From assembly GCA_051453625.1 (NCBI GenBank), contig JBOZIK010000001.1, positions 101,468,323 through 101,519,475 on the forward strand: a stretch of 51,153 nucleotides of DNA. Direction: 5' to 3'. The position numbers and the translations under genes are program-made. The stretch is from Welwitschia mirabilis. Lineage: Eukaryota > Gnetophyta > Gnetopsida > Welwitschiales. The first letter of the stretch is position 1. The number at the start of each line of letters is the position of its first letter. Of this stretch, positions 9,702 to 22,200 are shown in pieces. The notes below the pieces were generated by a model that was given only the letters and a program-made list of their open reading frames with translations, searched no databases and had not been told where the DNA came from.

Positions 9702-10440
9702 TTTCTTTATTCAATATGGAATTATTTTAGGTTATTACATTTCAAAATAAGGGATTAACATGAACCCCATAAAAGTTGATATCATTAAAAACCTTATTCC
9801 TCTAACTAATATTAAACAAGTTAGAGCTTTCCTTGATCATGCTAGTTTTTATTGATGATTCATTCATGATTATACTAGAATTTATAAACCTTTCTACACC
9901 TTACTTGAAAAGGATGTTAAATTTAATTAGAATGATTAATTCCAATTTGCATTAAAANNNNNNNNNNNNNNNNNNNNNNNNNNNNNNNNNNNNNNNNNNN
10001 NNNNNNNNNNNNNNNNNNNNNNNNNNNNNNNNNNNNNNNNNNNNNNNNNNNNNNNNNNNNNNNNNNNNNNNNNNNNNNNNNNNNNNNNNNNNNNNNNNNN
10101 NNNNNNNNNNNNNNNNNNNNNNNNNNNNNNNNNNNNNNNNNNNNNNNNNNNNNNNNNNNNNNNNNNNNNNNNNNNNNNNNNNNNNNNNNNNNNNNNNNNN
10201 NNNNNNNNNNNNCACATCAATATTTACATAGATCATGTAGTCATTCACTATCTCATGACTAAAAAACGACTCTAGCATTAGAATTATCAGATGGATCCTT
10301 TTCATGCAAGAATTTAATCTTACCATCATTGATAAGGTTGGAAAACATAACAATGTTGCTAATCATCTCTATCAACTCTCTTACTTTCATGATGAAACTC
10401 TCATTAATGACTCTTTTTTGGATGAATAAGTCTTTGTGAT
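9702..10440 (+). pseudogene. RT end and RNase H remnant of copy B
   Basis: After the gap the frame reads G-I-I-L-G-Y-Y-I-S-K, then V-R-A-F-L-D-H-A-S-F-Y, then Y-K-P-F, then L-L-E-K-D-V-K-F-N: the connection of gypsy RT to RNase H. A second gap (9958-10212) removes the RNase H core. Beyond it the frame reads I-R-W-I-L-F-M-Q-E-F and N-N-V-A-N-H-L, the usual end of RNase H, then a tail before integrase. Stops interrupt it. Confidence 0.8.
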
Positions 10441-10479
10441 TAAACAACTTTATGCTCTCTTATCCTCTTATCTTACTCC

Positions 10480-11740
10480 TTGGTATGTTGACATTGTGAA
10501 CTACCTTATAACTATGAAAACTCCTTAGCATTGAAGCCATAACTAACATAAAACTTTTTTCCATAGGATTAGTGACTAGTGAAATAAACCTCGTTTTTAT
10601 AGATATTGCAAAGATCAGATTATGTGTAAGTGTGTACCTAAGTGGAAAACTTTATAAATATTAAAACTTTTTCATGGTATGTGAAGGACACTTTAGTGAT
10701 CAAAAGACTGTCATGAAAATTTTTCACTCTACTTTTTATTGACCTACCCTTTTCAAAGACTCATTTAACTTTTCCAGGAAGTGTGATGCATTTCAATGCT
10801 ATGATAGCCTAACCCATTTTCATGATATTCCCTTTAAACTATACTTGAATGTGATCCTTTTAATTATTAGGGAATTGACTTTATAGGCCCAATTACACCA
10901 CCTTTCCATAAGAAAAATTATATTCTTGTAGCTGTGAATTATGTTACTAAGTGGATTGAAGTTATTCCTACTATAAAAAATGATGCCCAAACCATTTGCA
11001 ACTTTGTTTGAACTCATATTTTTTAATGATTTAGTTATTTATGAATTATCATTAGTGATCAAGGAACTCATTTAATTAATCACCTTTTTTGAAAACTTAT
11101 TTTATCCATTAGGGTTAAACATAAAATTACTTGTACTTATCATCCTCAAACCAATGGTCAAGCTGTAAATGCAAATAGAGAAATTAGAAAAATGCTTCAA
11201 AAATTAGTCTTAATTAATAAAAAAATTAGTCCTCTAAACTTAATGATTTTCTTTGGGCTTACTATACTACTTGGCATAACTTTCTAGGTTTCTCACCTTA
11301 TGAACTTATGTAATGCAAAGTATTTGTGTTACCAATTAGTGTTTGCTATAATTCTTATCAATCCATCTATCAACTTAACCTTGTAAACTTGAATGACAAT
11401 CTTAAATTTTAACTAGTCCAACTCGACCATTTAGATGAAAAATGTACTCATGCTTTACATCATCAACTCATTCATGAAACTCAAGTCAAGTTTAGACATG
11501 ATAAAAAGATTATCCATAAATATTTTAAACCTAGTCAACTTATCCTTCTTTATAACACCCAAGTACACCTTTTTCATAACAAGATAAATTCTAAATGGTT
11601 AGGTCCTTATCTTATAGAAAAAGTACACTCAAATGGCTCATTTGAAATCTTTGATCTAAACACTAGAGAAATCCAAAATATTAATAAATAAAGGTTAAAA
11701 CTTTATGAATCATCTCCTGATAATACCTTGAACATGATAG
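10480..11740 (+). pseudogene. integrase remnant of copy B, catalytic Glu lost
   Basis: Integrase inserts the cDNA copy into the genome. The zinc-binding part is at about 10580-10790 (T-F-Y-W-P-T-L-F-K-D-S-F). In the core the first Asp is at 10877-10879 (G-I-D-F-I-G-P), the second at 11057-11059 (I-S-D-Q-G-T-H). The codon 35 residues later, at 11165-11167, where catalytic Glu belongs, is GTA (Val). The spacing between the three is a whole number of codons. The C-terminal part, about 11430-11710, reads R-H-D-K-K-I-I-H-K, then L-L-Y-N-T-Q-V, then W-L-G-P-Y. Several stops. Confidence 0.85.
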
Positions 11741-13607
11741 ACACACTTGTTTTGAAAGCCCCTCTTCATGAGGAGGATCTTTCTTTTGCCATTTTCTAAA
11801 TTCTTTCTTAACTCATTTCTTAGGTCAACATCATGTTATCACTTGAATATTTTTAACTTGACATATGTATTTACTTATGAAGTTTTCATGATTAGTAATA
11901 TTTTACTTGGGCNNNNNNNNNNNNNNNNNNNNNNNNNNNNNNNNNNNNNNNNNNNNNNNNNNNNNNNNNNNNNNNNNNNNNNNNNNNNNNNNNNNNNNNN
12001 NNNNNNNNNNNNNNNNNNNNNNNNNNNNNNNNNNNNNNNNNNNNNNNNNNNNNNNNNNNNNNNNNNNNNNNNNNNNNNNNNNNNNNNNNNNNNNNNNNNN
12101 NNNNNNNNNNNNNNNNNNNNNNNNNNNNNNNNNNNNNNNNNNNNNNNNNNNNNNNNNNNNNNNNNNNNNNNNNNNNNNNNNNNNNNNNNNNNNNNNNNNN
12201 NNNNNNNNNNNNNNNNNNNNNNNNNNNNNNNNNNNNNNNNNNNNNNNNNNNNNNNNNNNNNNNNNNNNNNNNNNNNNNNNNNNNNNNNNNNNNNNNNNNN
12301 NNNNNNNNNNNNNNNNNNNNNNNNNNNNNNNNNNNNNNNNNNNNNNNNNNNNNNNNNNNNNNNNNNNNNNNNNNNNNNNNNNNNNNNNNNNNNNNNNNNN
12401 NNNNNNNNNNNNNNNNNNNNNNNNNNNNNNNNNNNNNNNNNNNNNNNNNNNNNNNNNNNNNNNNNNNNNNNNNNNNNNNNNNNNNNNNNNNNNNNNNNNN
12501 NNNNNNNNNNNNNNNNNNNNNNNNNNNNNNNNNNNNNNNNNNNNNNNNNNNNNNNATGTAGAATGATACTTCAATACAAAATAAAAAAAAGGAAAAAAAG
12601 GAAAAAAAAATAAAAGACCATGCTCTTTCATGTTATATCTCCAAAACATGGTCATCATGATGTCCTACCATAGCTACACTCGGGGAAATATTCCCAAGAT
12701 GGGCCTTTGGCAGTGTGATATGGTAATTGTGGGAACTCCACTATGGGGTCAGTAGGCCATGCTATGTGAGTCCTTACTTCTCTAATAGTGGTCGTACTCC
12801 CCTCATCATGAAGGGTAAAAAATTTTTCATTATAAGGCCACAAGATCAGTGGTGTACCTGGTGTCATCAGAGACATTGCTTATTTTCTACACTCATTTTT
12901 CTTTATTTATTTTGAGTAATTCCACATGATCACTCTACTTTTTGGATTCTAGTATTGTTTTAATATGGTAGCTTGTAAGTTCTTATTTTAAAAAGCTTTT
13001 TATTTTATTATTCATTGTTTGATAACATTAGCGTACTCAATGTCATCATAATAATTGCCTATTTAAGTGAAACTTTATAAAGTATTACATTATGTCATGC
13101 ATCATTATCAAGTGATTTTATGATTGTTCTTAAGGGAATTTGTTAGGTTAGCATTTAATGTATGAAAGTAATATTTTTAATGTTTCTAGTTATCCATTTT
13201 TTATTTTTGTTTTTTAGTTGTTTTCTTAGCTTTTTCAAAGTTATTTTCCATACTTTTCAGCATTATATTATGGATTTAATCATTTTTTAGTTCCTTGTTG
13301 ATATTTATCCATAATTTTTCTAAAGGCTTCTTGTTTTCTTTCTAATAGGTTCCCATAATTTGATGAGTTTCAGTTCTTCTTTTCCATGCATTCGAGTACA
13401 TTTGAAAAATCTTTGAGCATTGGTTCTTTCCACTTAGAGTATTTTCTTCTACTATCACATTTCCCTCTCCCATCATGAGGATGTTATTTAGGTTGTTTCT
13501 TTACTTATTTTCTATTTTCTATTTTCTTTTTGTTGTTTTTTTGTGTTTTCTTATTTTCTGGATTTTTCTAGTTTTACATTTTTCTCTAAATAGCTTATTT
13601 AATGACT

Positions 13608-13645
13608 ACCATCCCATGCATGTTATCCTAATGACAGAGGGGAAG
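13608..13645 (+). repeat. 38-bp palindrome, distal U3 copy in copy B 3' LTR
   Basis: Reads CCATCCCATGCATG then TTATCCTAATGAC; the right outer arm is decayed. It is 917 bp before the next copy. Confidence 0.5.
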
Positions 13646-14524
13646 ACACTTCTCCTTTATTCTTGGTGAAATTTGGGATGTCTTGCTTCTCTTGGGTGCT
13701 ATTCTATAATTTTTAGCATAAATTTGTTATATTCTAGGCTTTCACGATCTAAATTTATGATGAGTTATTTGGATTAGTCTTTCATGTTATTGAATTAATT
13801 TATGGAGAATTCATGAACTTTATCTTACAGGATTTAGTAACACACTCATAAGTTTTTCCATACCATGTTTTAGGTCATCTAAAGAATGCTATATCTACTC
13901 TTGTCCTTTTCCTTTATGATGACACTAATGAACTTAAATACATCACTTTCTTAGAAGATAATAATACTTAAGCTTATTACATCAGTTCATTATCACTGTT
14001 TCTATAATATGCATATACATTTTCATTCAATAAGCCATCAAAGTTATGTTTTTATGATTTTTATATGTGTATAGCATTTATTTATTCTATAGTAACATGC
14101 TTAAGTAGGGGGATTAGAAAAAATTATCAGCATTTATATCAATTACCTATTGGTAATATCATTTTCTTACATGATTTAATGGAACTCAATTTACATTTTT
14201 TAAGCATTATTTTATCTTAGTCAAATTGGCTTTCAATCTAGTTAATCACTTACTTTGTTAGGGACTGACAAGGCTAAGTAGGAGGCTATGTTATGATGCT
14301 AATTTTTAGGAATTTGATGATGTATTTTGAGTGCTTTTGTAGGACATTTACATAAATTTGGATGTAATACTAATGAATATGGATATCTAATAGGATGATT
14401 AATAAAACATGTAATTCTTAATATATTTTATGGTTTCTAAGGCTTTTTCTGACACTACATATTTGGAAGAATACTTGTGATGCAAAATATTGATTAGCCT
14501 TTGATATTGGAGATAAGAAAGGCT

Positions 14525-14562
14525 ATCGTCCCATATGTCATCTCCATGACATGCAGGACGAT
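14525..14562 (+). repeat. 38-bp nested palindrome, best-preserved copy
   Basis: Outer arms ATCGTCC and GGACGAT and inner arms TGTCAT and ATGACA are both perfect, around a CTCC loop. CG pairs survive in both outer arms, which is rare in this window. Confidence 0.75.
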
Positions 14563-14628
14563 AACACTACTAACATGGACATAAGCTGGGGGAATGATAG
14601 TAGGACATGAAGATATTTAACATAGGAT

Positions 14629-14666
14629 GATGTTCCACATGTTATCCTAATGATAGTTAGGACGAA
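14629..14666 (+). repeat. 38-bp palindrome, second U3 copy in copy B 3' LTR
   Basis: Core GTTATCCTAATGATAG, ending GGACGAA. It starts 104 bp after the previous copy and 157 bp before the TATA box, the same spacings as in the other LTR (4731, 4835, 4991). Confidence 0.65.
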
Positions 14667-14785
14667 AACTTTTTTTTATATGATCGGAAAAAAAGATCTT
14701 TGTAATGGGGTTAAGAGACCCATGTGAGCTACTAGGGTTTCTTTTCTAACTTCTAGGGTTTAGTTTCTAGAATATCAATGCAAAA

Positions 14786-14794
14786 CTATAAATA
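14786..14794 (+). promoter_or_regulatory. TATA box of copy B 3' LTR
   Basis: CTATAAATA followed by a pyrimidine-rich tract, at the same place as 4991-4999. Confidence 0.65.
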
Positions 14795-16003
14795 CTCTTT
14801 CCCTTTTTCATTTCTTTTTCCATATTTTATACCTAATATGTTTATGACAGAAGATTAAAGGATAAGAGATCCATCCAGAGCTACAAAAAGGAGTCTCCTT
14901 AGTGTTAGACTAAGTCTCTTCCATTGAGGTGCTATTATTTTGTTTGTAAGTAGTTGTAAAGTTTTGAATTAATCTAAATACTCTTTTGAATTAATACAAT
15001 TGCTATTTTATTTTAATTCTATATGTCCCTTATGGCTTACATTAATTATAGTTTATTGTAATAACTCTATGATTTATCTAGATCATAAGGCCAACCTTTG
15101 TCAAGGTTAACCTTGTTTAGTATTAGACTTGCATTGCTTTTCTATCTCTTTTCATATTGAATTTCTTATTCTACTTGGTAGATCTGATAGTTTATGTTGA
15201 TTAAGAACTAGTAAATAATCTTTGTTGATTGATATAAATTATAGAGAGGCTAACCCTTGTGACGTAAGGATTAGGAACCAAGAGAATTCATTTCATATTC
15301 ACTTGCATTTCATTTTCATTTAATTGCATTTCATTTACTTATTTATTTCCTTCTAGTTTTTATAAGATAAAAGATCAAAACATATTGAAAAGAAATTCTC
15401 CAACTTTTAGCCTAATGTCTTTTTTTGATGAACTTCCATCTATACTGGTTTGTGTTTTCTACTAGTTAAAATAACTTCAAGATTATATAAATTCACATTG
15501 CAACAGTTTGGTAGGTTTAAAATTAGAATAAGTACAAATATTCTTCATGTTCCCAAGTTGTTTATTTCATTTTATTTTTCTTAGTTATTTTCTTTAGTAT
15601 TTTAAAGTCATTATCATATGTTTTAATCATAAATGCATATGACTTGATCATTTAACAATTTACTTATTAAATGTTATTTGTAAAGTTTTTCTTTATAGGA
15701 GTGAACTTTATTTCAAGTAAATAATGTTTCTTTAGTTTATGATGATAATTTTTCTTTTTGAGTTTACTTCTTTAGTTTTCTTTTTAAGTTTTGATGCATC
15801 AAATAATTGTCAGTCCATGGTATATTTCCTAATCTTCCTTAGCTTGGTGTGTAGACCTTCTTTATTATGCCTTATTTATCATGATGCCTAGTTATTTTCT
15901 ATCTTTTAAGCTCTTTGATACTTTATTAAAACCTCCATGATATCATTTGAGCTTAACTTATTCTATTGATATTTTCATTTTTTTTGAATCTTTTGAAAAC
16001 CTT

Positions 16004-16041
16004 ATCACCCATCTTATTGTCTATATGACTAGATGGATGAT
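16004..16041 (+). repeat. 38-bp palindrome, distal copy in LTR C
   Basis: Starts ATCACCC and ends GGATGAT, exactly 38 bp. The inner arm TATTGTC/GACTA is weak. Confidence 0.55.
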
Positions 16042-16772
16042 ACACAGATATTTTCTGAGGTGCATCACCCTTTTGTTCTATCTTTTTNNNNNNNNNNNNN
16101 NNNNNNNNNNNNNNNNNNNNNNNNNNNNNNNNNNNNNNNNNNNNNNNNNNNNNNNNNNNNNNNNNNNNNNNNNNNNNNNNNNNNNNNNNNNNNNNNNNNN
16201 NNNNNNNNNNNNNNNNNNNNNNNNNNNNNNNNNNNNNNNNNNNNNNNNNNNNNNNNNNNNNNNNNNNNNNNNNNNNNNNNNNNNNNNNNNNNNNNNNNNN
16301 NNNNNNNNNNNNNNNNNNNNNNNNNNNNNNNNNNNNNNNNNNNNNNNNNNNNNNNNNNNNNNNNNNNNNNNNNNNNNNNNNNNNNNNNNNNNNNNNNNNN
16401 NNNNNNNNNNNNNNNNNNNNNNNNNNNNNNNNNNNNNNNNNNNNNNNNNNNNNNNNNNNNNNNNNNNNNNNNNNNNNNNNNNNNNNNNNNNNNNNNNNNN
16501 NNNNNNNNNNNNNNNNNNNNNNNNNNNNNNNNNNNNNNNNNNNNNNNNNNNNNNNNNNNNNNNNNNNNNNNNNNNNNNNNNNNNNNNNNNNNNNNNNNNN
16601 NNNNNNNNNNNNNNNNNNNNNNNGAAAATCATGGAAATGCACAATTACTAATACATTTGGAGGCCTTTTGGATAAATTCTGATACTTCACATTTTAAGGA
16701 GGAATTAATGGCCTACAAAGCCTAATGATCTATAAAGTCAAATTTACTTGATGAAAGAGCTTCAAAAAGCTT

Positions 16773-16811
16773 GTCTTCCCCTCCATTGTCCAAATGATAG
16801 TAAAGGATGAC
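16773..16811 (+). repeat. 38-bp palindrome, U3 pair copy 1 in LTR C
   Basis: Outer arms TTGTCTTCC and GGATGACAA, inner ATTGTCCAAATGAT. Confidence 0.6.
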
Positions 16812-16882
16812 AACACTTGTAAGTTAATTAGAACATCAACTAGACCGAGATGCATGCTGCTGTTGACATCTATTGATGTGGC

Positions 16883-16920
16883 ATCGTCCCCACCATTATC
16901 CAGATGATCAACAGGATGAC
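16883..16920 (+). repeat. 38-bp palindrome, U3 pair copy 2 in LTR C
   Basis: Starts ATCGTCC and ends GGATGAC, with core ATTATCCAGATGAT. It begins 110 bp after copy 1. Confidence 0.65.
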
Positions 16921-18239
16921 ATCTAAAATTAGTTAATGGAGTAAAATTAACCAAACTCGTGTAATGTGACATGCGCTTTCTATGTGTCATTAGGGTTTTA
17001 ATTCATCTTTCAGATTTCCTATTCTTGAATTTGTAGTTGTAACTAAATATAGCCTTCATCCTTGACTCTGATTTTATTTTCTTTAGTATTTAAAAGTATC
17101 CTGATAGGATATCGAAGAATAAGAGGCTTGTCCATTAGTTGTAGAGAGGAGTCTTCCTTGGTATTGGGCTGTGTATCCTTCATTGAGTTGTTATTGCTTT
17201 GTAACAGGATGTTGGTTCAACTTTTAATGAAAGTCTCTTTTTAATTCTATATATTCATGTGCATCTCTCTTATGGTTTACATTGGTTATGATTTCATGAC
17301 AGTTTCATAATTGATATAGGTCATTAAGAGAAACCTTTATCAAGGTTGAAATTATTAGTTTATGATTTGCATTGCATTGAATTTTATATTTTTTAGCTTA
17401 ATCATTACATGTTTTTCATATTCTATTAGATGCACTTGATAGACTAGGTTTATTAGGGTTAGTAATAGTTTCCTCAAGTGATCTAGGTTGTATATGGTCA
17501 ATCTTGATAATAGAGATTTTATAGTCAAAAAAATATTTCATTTAGAGTATCTTGCATTTGTATTACATTCAATGTGTTTATTTTCTTGCATTGTTGATTT
17601 TCATTTTGAATCATAAAAGAAAAACATAAAAATACATTGCATGAAATAAATTCTCTAGCTTCAAGTCTAGTGCCTTTGATGGATTACAACATTTGGATTC
17701 ATTCCTATCTATACTAATGTGTGTGTTTTGTAAATATTTTTGATTAATAAGATTTGGTGAAGGATGTAATGATTGCATAAATACATACCATAACATCATG
17801 TAAGAGGAACCTTGTCATGATAACATAATGAATTATTTTATCACTTGTACCCTACCTAATCATTTAAACAAATAATATAAAAAGTAATTTTTACATGAAG
17901 AAGATATATAATGTTTAAAAAAGCTTTATCATTTTAAATATTTCTGTGATCAAATCATATCTAGATGAATTATACAATTCAAAAATTTAGATGTTTGTTC
18001 ATGGTAAAATATACCTATTCTTGTATCTATTGTTAATATATGATAATAAGCAATATCTTTCAAGGAATAAAAATATTACACAATTAAATCCAAATTTTAT
18101 CAATAAATCTAGGAATTTCATTTGTAGTATAGTGCCATTACTTTTCTTCCATGATAATAGATATGATAAACTGTTAATTAAAGTAAGTATAAAAAGAATA
18201 AGTATGAGCAACTAAATGTATAAGAGAACTAGGAATGGA

Positions 18240-19296
18240 ACATAGTATCAATACTAGAATAGTTACTTTAAAAAAATCATAAGTCTTTAATTAATTTTAC
18301 ATATATTTTACTCTAGCTTAAGCATAGTGGCATAATCTCATCCACCATAGACATGAGGCTCAATAGTTTTAGATTAAGCATAATAGCATAACCTCATCCA
18401 TCATAGACATGAAGGTGATGAATTCAAGTCATATAAAATTCATAGTAAAAATATTAAAAGCATGAAAAGTAAGGGCCTCTTAAGATTCATAAGTAAAGAT
18501 TCAAGTTATGTAAGTTATAGTAAAAAAGGAGAATTACTATAAGATCTTAAAGTAATAATGTGCCTCAGCCAGTCCTAAGTATAACAACTATAAAATAAAT
18601 CATAACTTGATATTAAAGTAATGCACTAAGAAAAGGATATATATATCATAAGTAAAATCATATAAATCATGAAAATAACTTATGCTAATTCAACAAGAAT
18701 CTTGCTAGCTTAAAAGCTAGTTCATTCCTAATGGGAAGATTAGAAAGAATACATGATTAAGGCTCCAATGTTCTATTGTAGAATATTATGAATTAATTAT
18801 TCAAATGAAGTAAAGTATGGTATTTATAGGTCAAATTGGGTTTTCTACTTAGACTTCCCAAGGCTTAACGGGGTCATTCTTTAAAATTTCCAAAGGATAC
18901 AAGGTTGTCCTTTAGTCATGAAACCAATTTAAGAGGGTTTTTCTTATAAAATATTCTTCATTTATCATATGATTTTGGAAATGTACCCAATGGATGACTT
19001 AAATCAAGAAGGCTCAAATACATAAGTATGGAACCATTCTATATATATTAACTAGTATCATCACTCTTAGAACTCATACCATTGCCAAAAATGCTTAGTA
19101 CACCTCAATCCTTTGGTACAATACTCTAAATGATGTAGATATATTATAAAATAGTAGTGTTAAGGTACAATATTAGTAAAACTAGATTCTTATGGCCTTA
19201 AGCATAACAAATGTATAAAAGCATCATAACAATTAAGTAATCATGCTAACAAGGCTTATGTTTATTAATGTAAATGTCAATTATTACATGTCATCA
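18240..19296 (-). repeat. probable minus-strand LTR with TATA box
   Basis: Read on the minus strand, a purine-rich tract TTTGGGGAGA (19306-19297) is followed at once by TGATGACATG, the look of a polypurine tract and LTR start. About 470 bp later comes CTATAAATACC (TATA box, 18821-18829) and then a pyrimidine-rich, AT-rich transcribed part. The far end is not resolved and no second copy of this LTR was found in the window, so its owner is unknown. Confidence 0.4.
18318..18413. repeat. tandem duplication, period 56
   Basis: TTAAGCATAGTGGCATAATC at 18318 recurs as TTAAGCATAATAGCATAACC at 18374, and the match continues through CATAGACATGA in both units. Differences are mostly transitions. Confidence 0.6.
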
Positions 19297-22200
19297 TCTC
19301 CCCAAACAAAATTTTTACTAGTTCCTTAACATAAAAAGAGGGGAAACAAAGGAAGGGTGTATTAAAGAGTAGGTAACATAGTAAACACTGCAAAGTAAAT
19401 CAATTAAGTATAACCAAGAAATAATGAAGGAATGCAAAAAAAATAGCTAATGTTAATGCAATATTATACTAATAAAAATTAAATAGAGCATCAAAGATAA
19501 GTACTTAGGTGCAAATACCACTCACTTCAACAGAAGCTAAACTTTATTCTTAAAGTTTGAAGGGTGTAAAAAATTAAGTGAAAGAGAAATGAGGAATGAA
19601 TGATGCATGTTTTACTACAATGAAAATCAATTTAAAAAGAAAAAATTTGAAAATAAAATATGTAATGCAGATGAAATAGAAAAAAAGAGATGTAAAATAA
19701 TGTAAACGAAAGGCTACTAATTAAAATGACTCTTTAATTGTAATGACTTGAATCTCTAAATCTAAATATAGGCTATGGAAATGATTAAAAAATAACTAAA
19801 AAAGATGATGAATAAAGGAATAAATATGATGATTTAAGAAAAAATTCATAGGTGGTGACTATGTATCAGTCCATTTCTATAAACTTTCATAGGTTTAGAT
19901 AGAAGCATCAACTAGGGAAGGTGGTGGTAGGGTCTCTATTAAAAATTACATTTTGAGTGTTTTATTACATAGCCTTAAAATTGAGTTAAAATGTTTCCAG
20001 TTATGTGCCAATTTACAATAAAACTTAGATCAATAAAAATAGGGATTCATATTGATTTTACATTAAATACAAATATCATTAAAATAAGAGAAATCGCTAT
20101 TACAATGCAACTACAAAAACTTAAAAAGTATGGATATATAAGGGTAAAAGAAGAGGGGATGAATAATTTCAGGTCATGGATATTCTCTTAAAGGCCAACC
20201 TTTCCAACTTTTGATAAATTTCTTCTTATCTCTTGTAAATTGTATTTTTTCTCTTAGTAATAATTTTGATTTTCCTTTGAATCTTTCCAATCTAAGTCCT
20301 TTATAATTTAGATTCTTCCTATAAGAAGGTGCCACTAAAAGTGATAAAGAAATGATGATGAGTGATGAAAAAGGAAATAGAAGGAGATGGATAAAAAGAG
20401 GCATGAGAAGATTTGCTAATGAAATCTTTCTCTTTTGTTCTTATTATGAATGTAGAATAAGAAGAGAAAGTAACTTGAGAAGGAGATGGGATTCTTTGAG
20501 AAATTTCTTCTTCTTCTTCAATCTCACGAAGATTCCTTAGAATTCAATATTTATTTTTACACTTACTAAGTTAGGTAAACTTCTTAAGGGATTATGGCTT
20601 TTATGAAGGTTCTATCCCATCCCTCAAAATATAAAGTATAAGCTAAGGAGTTATAAATTAAGTTTAAAACTAAGCATGATAGGAGAAGATTACTTCTATG
20701 ACACATATTGTTTACTACAGTGGTAAGAATACATTTACACATGTCAAAGGGCCTATTATTTTGGATTATTCTAATCATATTAAGATGACTATTATAAGTA
20801 TCAATCACATGTAATTTAGGTAAAATATTTTGAATGATAAATATAAAAAGCACTAATTGCTTCTTATAAAGGTATTTGCAAGGTAAGCCATCTTCCCTAA
20901 GCATAATAAAAACTAAGGAATTTCATAAGTAAGTAAACTAAATTATTATGATATTTGGTTCCTATTAGTACTTTTACATCACTAAAAAAATAACAAAATA
21001 AGTGTGATGAATCAAATAATGAATTACTTAAGGGTTATCTTTATATGTTATTACATTACTGTAGAAATCCAAACCTACCATAAGAAAGTAATAGGTGTCA
21101 TCCTCCTTTAACAAGTAGTTCCAATTTCTTACCTCCATCTTGCTAAGATAGAAAGGTGTGTATAAGACAAGGAAGTCTATGAAAATTACTTTCTCTAAAA
21201 ATGCTCTTTATCTTATAATAATGATGACCTAAAGTGATAGAACTAAAAAAAGAAAAAGAAATGAAAATGACAGAGAGATAAAAGAGAAAGTCATAGAAGT
21301 GAAGAAACTAAAAGGTAAATAGAATGAGTTTAGATTTAAGAATAAGCTCACTAATGCACTAAGAAACTAGAGAATGCTATAACAAATCTATAAGTAAAAG
21401 ATGAACATGTCTAAAGATAGATAGATAGTGACATCAATGAGGGTAGATGGTAGTGCTAGTAAAGAATGAATGCATGAATTAGATGAGGGGTGAGATGGAA
21501 TACAGCAATATGAGGATTGTAAAATGTAAGTGTTAAATACAATCTCAAAAATTATGGGTTTTATAAAGATTGTCTACAATTTAAATCATTAGATTACTAG
21601 ATTTTATTAATAGATCACATCAAATTTCCTGTAGATCTAGACATGGATAAAAGGGTTAAATCATAGAAAGAATAATATGTTTCTTTATGTACTTTCTCAT
21701 AGAAGGAAAAACAGATGAATATCATTTAGAGATGGAAAAGAATGTTATAAATAAACAAATGAATACCATTTAAAGATGAATGGTGGAAAAGAATGTTATG
21801 AAAGTGAAATGAAAGGGGATTAAATGGAGGTACTTGTTTGATAACTTTTAAAAGAGGAATATTAATTTTAACTTCCTTTATAATATCTAGTGCTTATAAT
21901 TACTTCTCAATAGTTTATTTCTTTTAAGTTATTGAGAAAAGAGGAGGGGTTTCTTATAAGATGAAGCAACTTCTTATACTTTGTGTTTCTTCTCTACCTC
22001 TTTTTCACTTCTAGGCTTCCTTTATTATACTTATTCTTTTTGGGATTATTTCTTATCTACCTCTTTATTGATTTATTTTTCACCTCTTAAATATATATAC
22101 TTGGTATCCTTAATTTGTAATCTTCCAGCAACTTATAACTACTAAGTTTAAGCTAAGTTATAGTCAAAAGCTTGCCCTTCTTACATTGATTTAGTGATGT

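Larger units (their letters stand above)
4108..15505 (+). mobile_element. Ty3/gypsy copy B, Athila/Tat-like, decayed but nearly complete
   Basis: Order: 5' LTR (4108-5746), tRNA-Asp-type primer site, leader, gag, protease, RT, RNase H, integrase, then a 3' LTR ending at 15505. Protease-RT-RNase H-integrase is the Ty3/gypsy order. The short integrase C-terminal region (L-L-Y-N-T-Q-V-H-L-F then S-K-W-L-G-P-Y) and the primer site fit the Athila/Tat group. Five N gaps fall inside the interior and stops are numerous in every domain, so it is inactive. No target duplication can be checked because the left LTR is shared with copy A. Confidence 0.85.
12556..15505 (+). repeat. 3' LTR of copy B, start lost in gap
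   Basis: Positions 12865-13075 match 4290-4500 and 14370-15505 match 4500-5746 of the left LTR, with the same ending (ACATTGCAACA against ACACCACAACA). Its start must lie in or before the gap at 11913-12555. Between 13080 and 14370 it has about 1.27 kb that the left LTR lacks. This includes TTAAGTAGGGGG and GGGACTGACAAGGCTAAGTA near 14100 and 14260, phrases typical of plant gypsy U3 regions. The piece 12655-12860 is richer in G and C than its surroundings. Confidence 0.75.
15506..17795 (+). repeat. LTR C, related gypsy LTR, interrupted by a gap
   Basis: The end (about 17640-17795) has the same layout as the copy B LTR end: AATTCTCTAGCTTCAAG, CTATCTATACTAATGTGTG, then GATTGCATAAATACATACCATAACA at a more diverged level. 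A palindrome pair (16773, 16883) lies upstream of TAAATATAG at 17046-17054. The spacing of 110 and about 160 bp equals that in the A/B LTRs, and a distal palindrome is at 16004. The start is not resolved and may be anywhere after 15505. No primer site or gag follows, so it may be a solo LTR or a truncated copy. Confidence 0.6.

Noticed and set aside
12655-12876. 73-codon frame on the minus strand in the G- and C-richer block
   Set aside because: It lies in the post-integrase or LTR region of copy B, has no known domain, and the left LTR does not preserve it.
20174-20904. Open frames on both strands around 20.2-20.9 kb as genes
   Set aside because: They overlap on opposite strands, are under 110 codons, low in complexity, and match nothing I recognise.
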